Source of the DNA: Gammaproteobacteria bacterium
GTDB taxonomy: Bacteria > Pseudomonadota > Gammaproteobacteria > Enterobacterales > Psychrobiaceae
Direction: 5' to 3'
NCBI GenBank assembly: GCA_013214885.1
Contig: JABSRS010000094.1
Coordinates: forward strand, 1 to 10,089
DNA length: 10,089 nt
The notes beneath the pieces are model-generated. The model ran no database searches, was not told the DNA's origin, and worked only from the letters and a program-made list of their open reading frames with translations. Every line of letters begins with the position of its first letter. The first letter of the stretch is position 1. A program made the translations under genes and the position numbers. Below, in pieces: positions 6,985-10,089 of this stretch.

Positions 6985-7473
6985 TTAATGACTACGGCTA
7001 TGCCTCTTATCGCCGCGATGTTTTGAATCGTGGCGCATCTTGTGACTAAGCATCTTTAAATACTTTTCTTGTTGCTGGGTGGTTAACAACTGATAGATCG
7101 CATGCTTTAGTTCCATTTTAGCGATCATTTTTTGTTGATGCTTGGCTTGGTGCTGGGTTAATTTATCGATTACTGCTTGTTGATCGAAGTTCGGTGCATC
7201 AAAAAATGCCTTAAGATCAGCTTGATGCTGCTGACGACGCTGTTTTTTCATTTCTTTTGACGGTCTTTTATTACTAGCACGGCTTTCAATAAATAATTGT
7301 TTTACTTGAGCCGATTGCTGCTCGGTCAAATCTAAGCGATCGGATAAGCGTTCAATTTTCTGTTGATGATTATGCTCTGAATCACCTTTGGCCACTGCAG
7401 GCAATAGCCCACTCATCGCAGCCAAACCTGTTATCATAGCTACGCTTAGTATTAGTTGATTTGATTTTTTCAT
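6985..7473 (-). CDS. Spy/CpxP family periplasmic protein (LTxxQ repeats)
   Basis: This is a 162-residue exported protein. The signal peptide is clear: MKKSNQLILSVAMITGLAAM followed by SGLLPAVA, likely cut after AVA-K. The mature part is helical and very rich in Gln, Lys and His. It carries the two family motifs, LTEQQ (49-53) and LTTQQ (130-134). The family comprises Spy, an ATP-independent periplasmic chaperone, and CpxP, which dampens CpxA; position next to cpxRA favours a CpxP-like role, but sequence alone cannot separate the two. The start at 7473 is chosen because AAGGAA lies 7 bases upstream and it begins a proper signal peptide; longer in-frame starts up to 7530 would put extra residues before the signal. 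The C-terminus is a basic, His-rich tail (five His in the last 20 residues) that could bind metal. It is transcribed divergently from cpxR across a CpxR box. Confidence 0.87.
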   Translation of the reverse strand: MKKSNQLILSVAMITGLAAMSGLLPAVAKGDSEHNHQQKIERLSDRLDLTEQQSAQVKQLFIESRASNKRPSKEMKKQRRQQHQADLKAFFDAPNFDQQAVIDKLTQHQAKHQQKMIAKMELKHAIYQLLTTQQQEKYLKMLSHKMRHDSKHRGDKRHSRSH

Positions 7474-7521
7474 TGAGAAGTTCCTTATGTATTGATTCAT
7501 TTCCATCCTAACGCAACGGTT

Positions 7522-7526
7522 GTAAA
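7522..7526 (+). promoter_or_regulatory. Extra CpxR half-site
   Basis: A lone GTAAA lies 21 bases upstream of the first half of the full CpxR box, two helical turns away. It lies nearer the spy/cpxP-like gene and could help recruit a second CpxR dimer. A five-base match is weak on its own. Confidence 0.3.
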
Positions 7527-7542
7527 GCAACGCCTAAGCATT

Positions 7543-7557
7543 GTAAAAATGTGTAAA
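7543..7557 (+). promoter_or_regulatory. CpxR box between cpxR and the spy/cpxP-like gene
   Basis: GTAAA-N5-GTAAA matches the CpxR consensus exactly. It lies 40 bases before the cpxR start and 69 bases before the start of the divergent gene, so phosphorylated CpxR probably activates both. The right half could overlap a -35 region for cpxR, since CATAAA at 7576-7581 is a possible -10 seventeen bases further on. Confidence 0.85.
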
Positions 7558-7597
7558 TAAGATGTGTTTTTTGATCATAAACCAATAAAGTATACCA

Positions 7598-8287
7598 ATG
7601 AAAAAAAGTAAATTACTCGTCATCGAAGACGATATCGATCTATGCCAATTATTAGGCACTCTGTTATCCCTGGAAGGATATGACGTCTGCTCGGCTCATG
7701 ATGGGCGCAGTGGTCTGGCACAAGCATTGTCTGGTGAGCACCAGTTAGTATTGCTGGACGTTATGCTACCCGAGTTAAATGGCTTTGAAGTGCTCCAAGC
7801 ATTACGCCAACAAAGCAATGTCCCGGTACTGATGCTGACAGCCAAAGGCGATGAAATAGACCGGGTTATCGGCTTAGAATTTGGCGCAGATGACTATTTA
7901 CCCAAACCATTTAATGATCGCGAACTACTGGCAAGAATTAAAGCAATATTGCGTCGTAGCCAACAATGCGACAAAAAGCCCAATCTGATCATCCTTGGTG
8001 ACATCGAGCTAAACCCTGGCCGCCAAGAGGCCAAGTGCCAAGGAAAAACAATCGACCTTACTGGCACCGAGTTCCTGTTGCTCGTTGAGTTAGTCACTAA
8101 TACAGGTGAATTAATCAAAAAGGATGATTTGAACCAAAAAGTACTTGGCAAACATCTGCAAGCTTTCGATCGAAGTTTGGACATGCACATTTCAAATTTA
8201 CGTAAAAAATTACCGTTGAAAAAAGATGGCTTAGCACGAATCAAAACAATTAGAGGTCATGGCTACATCTGGTTAGATGATGCCTAA
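7598..8287 (+). CDS. cpxR: Envelope stress response regulator CpxR (OmpR family)
   Basis: The 229 residues compare with 232 in E. coli CpxR. The receiver has the acidic pocket EDD (10-12), phospho-acceptor Asp54 in LLDVMLPELNGFE, Thr81 and Lys103 in LPKPF. The C-terminal winged helix includes LTGTEFLLL, then FDRSLDMHISNLRKKLPLKKDG and IKTIRGHGYIW, a stretch that follows E. coli CpxR (FDRAIDMHISNLRRKLP...GRGY) far more closely than OmpR or PhoB. It regulates envelope protein-folding and quality-control genes. The ATG has no good Shine-Dalgarno sequence upstream (AATAAAGTATACCA). The gene overlaps cpxA by 11 bases. A CpxR box just upstream points to autoregulation. Confidence 0.94.
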   Translation: MKKSKLLVIEDDIDLCQLLGTLLSLEGYDVCSAHDGRSGLAQALSGEHQLVLLDVMLPELNGFEVLQALRQQSNVPVLMLTAKGDEIDRVIGLEFGADDYLPKPFNDRELLARIKAILRRSQQCDKKPNLIILGDIELNPGRQEAKCQGKTIDLTGTEFLLLVELVTNTGELIKKDDLNQKVLGKHLQAFDRSLDMHISNLRKKLPLKKDGLARIKTIRGHGYIWLDDA

Positions 8288-9662
8288 CAAATTATTTTTT
8301 AAGCTATTAATAGGGTTCTGGTTAATTTGTGTTTTGATTGCAGGCGCCATAGTTGCATTGCCTAAAATCATTGAACTTCAGCGGGATCCCGCGCAAAAAC
8401 TATTAGTAAAGCATCAATTACTTGCTAAACAATTGGCCAACGCTAGCAACCTAGACATGGCGATAAAGCAAGTTAGACGAGCAATAAAAAACAATCAAAA
8501 GCCATTTTCTAGAAAAAAAGCTGGCCGGCGGATCCCGTTCTTTGTGTTAACCGATCACAACCTAGCATCCGATCAATCTAAAATACCACGAGACATTAAT
8601 CTTGCGATTATTCGCCATCAAGAGAATCCTCGCTCAAACAGTCTTCATTTTAAACGTTGGAGCGTGTTTGGGCCCTACAATTTCAAGCACCAGAACACTA
8701 ATTACCAGCTGTATGTGCGAGATTTTCACCACAAACAACACCGCCACATTCTTGCAACCATCAGTGAGAACCGTTGGTTACTTCTGATGTTAGTCATGCT
8801 GGTCAGTGGGGTTAGCTGTGCTTTTTTAGCGTGGCACATCACCAAACCAATAAATTCACTTAAAACCACGGCCCGCAGCTTGGCCAAAGGTGATCTCAGT
8901 GCCAGAGCCCAAGAAGTAGCATTGTCGCACCGCGATGAAATTGGACAGCTGGCTCACTCATTTAATGATATGGCCGACTCGATTGAGCAAATGATCAATA
9001 ATCAACAACGTTTATTGAGTGATATCTCCCATGAACTACGCACTCCGCTAACCCGGATTCAGTTGGCATTAGCCATTAACCGTCGCCAGCCTAATGATCC
9101 AGCCTCACTCGATAGAATCGAACAAGAAGCCCAGCTTATTGCTAAAATGCTGCAACAGCTGTTACAGTTATCACGAATTAATTTAAGTGAATATCAACAA
9201 TTTGAGTCGCTTAATATTAATGACTTACTTGAAGATGTCATTGAAAATGCGGCCTTCGAGGCGAAACAATTTAATAAAAATGTCTCGATAGATTTAACCC
9301 CTGATCTATTGATCCAAATGCAATATGAATCACTTGCAAGTGCGATTGAAAATGTCATACGTAATGCGATTCGATATGCGTCCACCAATGTCACATTAAT
9401 CAGCAAGGTAGCTGACAATAACTTTTATATCACTATTGAAGACGATGGACAGGGCGTGAGTGAACAGCATCTCGAGCAGCTTTTTCAACCTTTTTATCGT
9501 GTTTCAAACTCACGTAATCGGAGTACAGGAGGCACTGGATTAGGGTTAGCCATCGCCAAGGAGGCGATTAATAATCATAAAGGTAAAATTCAAGCCAAAG
9601 CCGCAATCAGCGGTGGGTTACAAGTAACAATCGTTATCCCAATAAATCAGCCTTTATTTTAA
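8277..9662 (+). CDS. cpxA: Envelope stress sensor histidine kinase CpxA
   Basis: This is a 461-residue inner-membrane kinase (E. coli CpxA has 457) that phosphorylates CpxR when periplasmic proteins misfold. Transmembrane helix 1 is at about 7-29, a periplasmic sensor domain of about 135 residues follows, and transmembrane helix 2 is at about 167-187. HAMP runs from ITKPINSLKTTARSLAKGDL to about 240. The H-box is SDISHELRTPLTRIQLAL with phospho-acceptor His252. The ATPase domain has the N-box ENVIRNAIRYA (359-369), G1 DDGQG (389-393), LFQPFYRV and G2 GTGLGLAIAK (419-428). The short SHELRTPLTRIQLA and FEAKQ features are CpxA-like, and the cpxR partner settles the name. Translation starts at the ATGATG at 8277/8280, inside the end of cpxR, implying coupling. 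No clear terminator follows the stop. Confidence 0.94.
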   Translation: MMPNKLFFKLLIGFWLICVLIAGAIVALPKIIELQRDPAQKLLVKHQLLAKQLANASNLDMAIKQVRRAIKNNQKPFSRKKAGRRIPFFVLTDHNLASDQSKIPRDINLAIIRHQENPRSNSLHFKRWSVFGPYNFKHQNTNYQLYVRDFHHKQHRHILATISENRWLLLMLVMLVSGVSCAFLAWHITKPINSLKTTARSLAKGDLSARAQEVALSHRDEIGQLAHSFNDMADSIEQMINNQQRLLSDISHELRTPLTRIQLALAINRRQPNDPASLDRIEQEAQLIAKMLQQLLQLSRINLSEYQQFESLNINDLLEDVIENAAFEAKQFNKNVSIDLTPDLLIQMQYESLASAIENVIRNAIRYASTNVTLISKVADNNFYITIEDDGQGVSEQHLEQLFQPFYRVSNSRNRSTGGTGLGLAIAKEAINNHKGKIQAKAAISGGLQVTIVIPINQPLF

Positions 9663-9717
9663 TTTTTTGCACCGGTACAATGGCAACATCATTCGATGAT
9701 CAATGTTCTAGCTCTCA

Positions 9718-9745
9718 TTGCTAATGAAAACAAATCTTCGATAAT
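9718..9745 (+). promoter_or_regulatory. Possible sigma-70 promoter downstream of cpxA
   Basis: TTGCTA (9718-9723) and GATAAT (9740-9745) are 16 bases apart, matching consensus at four and five of six positions. Transcription would begin near 9752, only about 13 bases before the small ORF at 9765. It could instead drive a small RNA. AT-rich spacers produce such matches by chance. Confidence 0.25.
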
Positions 9746-9764
9746 TTCTTTAGGATTAACATCA

Positions 9765-9923
9765 ATGAAACATACTGTCCTACTTCGGCACAGAAAGCGC
9801 CTCAGAAAACGTCATCAGTCTTTTCGACGCATGGAGTTTTATAGTGAGAATTTAACACCGGAGGTTGAAACACAGCACGTCGGTGCTTGCTGTCAGTTGC
9901 CGAGAGAATTTAAAAAGACCTAA
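9765..9923 (+). CDS. Doubtful small basic ORF (52 codons)
   Basis: I do not recognise this protein. From the ATG at 9765 it encodes 52 residues with a strongly basic N-terminal half (LLRHRKRLRKRHQSFRR) and a more acidic C-terminal part with a Cys-Cys pair (VGACCQLP). TAGGA lies 9 bases before the ATG. The frame is open upstream to an ATG at 9696 with no ribosome binding site. The stop falls inside the gpsA terminator hairpin. The only support is the ribosome site, a weak promoter match and the lack of any other gene between cpxA and gpsA. It could easily be a chance ORF. Confidence 0.25.
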   Translation: MKHTVLLRHRKRLRKRHQSFRRMEFYSENLTPEVETQHVGACCQLPREFKKT

Positions 9924-9934
9924 CAGGTTAGGCC
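9912..9934 (-). terminator. Rho-independent terminator of gpsA
   Basis: On the minus strand, GGCCTAAC and GTTAGGTC form an 8-pair stem (one G-T) with a CT turn, followed directly by TTTTTA. It starts 6 bases past the gpsA stop codon. Confidence 0.82.
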
Positions 9935-9940
9935 TTGATA

Positions 9941-10089
9941 TCATTCAGTCGTTTTAGCGCGACCAAGTAATGCTTTTGATGCTTGAATCGGCGTTTTTCC
10001 CTGATACAACACTTGATAAATTTGGTCGGTAATCGGCATTTCGACACCCAGACGTTTTGCCAACAAATAAACCTCTTTGGTATTGCGAT
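9941..10089 (-). CDS. gpsA: Glycerol-3-phosphate dehydrogenase [NAD(P)+], C-terminal fragment
   Basis: Only the last 48 codons and the TGA stop are inside the window; the rest lies beyond the right edge. The tail reads [20 protein letters not shown], then [20 protein letters not shown] and LGRAKTTE. It matches the end of E. coli GpsA ([20 protein letters not shown]...YQVLY) closely. GpsA reduces dihydroxyacetone phosphate to sn-glycerol-3-phosphate for phospholipid synthesis in the cytoplasm. It is convergent with cpxRA and has its own terminator. Confidence 0.93.
   Translation of the reverse strand, partial: RNTKEVYLLAKRLGVEMPITDQIYQVLYQGKTPIQASKALLGRAKTTE

Noticed and set aside
7474..7530. 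Longer N-terminus for the Spy/CpxP-like protein
   Set aside because: It would put 19 residues before a standard signal peptide and run over its own ribosome binding site; the ATG at 7473 has AAGGAA at the right distance.
9668..9686. NtrC-like motif TGCACCGGTACAATGGC after cpxA
   Set aside because: The half-site spacing is off and the right half is degraded; no nitrogen gene follows.

Overview
The window looks like chromosomal DNA of a marine-type gammaproteobacterium (order Alteromonadales, broadly Shewanella/Psychrobium/Colwellia-like). The base composition is moderately AT-rich. The evidence is a set of close matches to enterobacterial TypA, GlnA, NtrB, NtrC, CpxR, CpxA and GpsA, plus a DUF4124 protein between glnA and glnL. 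The species cannot be fixed from this sequence. There are no tRNAs, rRNAs, insertion sequences or CRISPR arrays; this is core genome rather than an island.

Layout from left to right. Positions 1-30 hold a hairpin terminator. typA (bipA) lies on the minus strand at 50-1888. A 379-base divergent region (1889-2267) holds the typA leader, an AT-rich inverted repeat, two NtrC-type sites and a sigma-54 promoter. glnA follows on the plus strand (2268-3677) and ends in a strong terminator. Next are a small exported DUF4124 protein (3809-4333), then glnL and glnG (ntrB/ntrC; 4436-6909) overlapping by 4 bases, closed by a bidirectional terminator. A Spy/CpxP-like periplasmic protein runs on the minus strand (6985-7473), divergent from cpxR and cpxA (7598-9662). 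The right edge holds a stretch with at most one doubtful small ORF, then the C-terminal tail of gpsA on the minus strand.

Two self-contained signalling circuits dominate. The first is nitrogen control. NtrB/NtrC are encoded next to their main target glnA, which has a -24/-12 promoter with upstream NtrC sites. A near-perfect NtrC palindrome sits inside the likely sigma-70 promoter of glnLG, where it would repress. The second is envelope stress. A perfect CpxR box lies between cpxR and the divergent spy/cpxP-like gene, so CpxR probably controls both.

The most striking observation is that glnA is interrupted by a single in-frame TAG codon at codon 130, exactly where GS-I enzymes carry a catalytic metal-binding glutamate. 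Everything else in the 469-codon frame is intact. This is either a sequence error, a very recent nonsense mutation or, least likely, recoding. A second point of interest is a 9-bp stem in the typA leader that would pair the Shine-Dalgarno sequence with what may be the extreme 5' end of the transcript.
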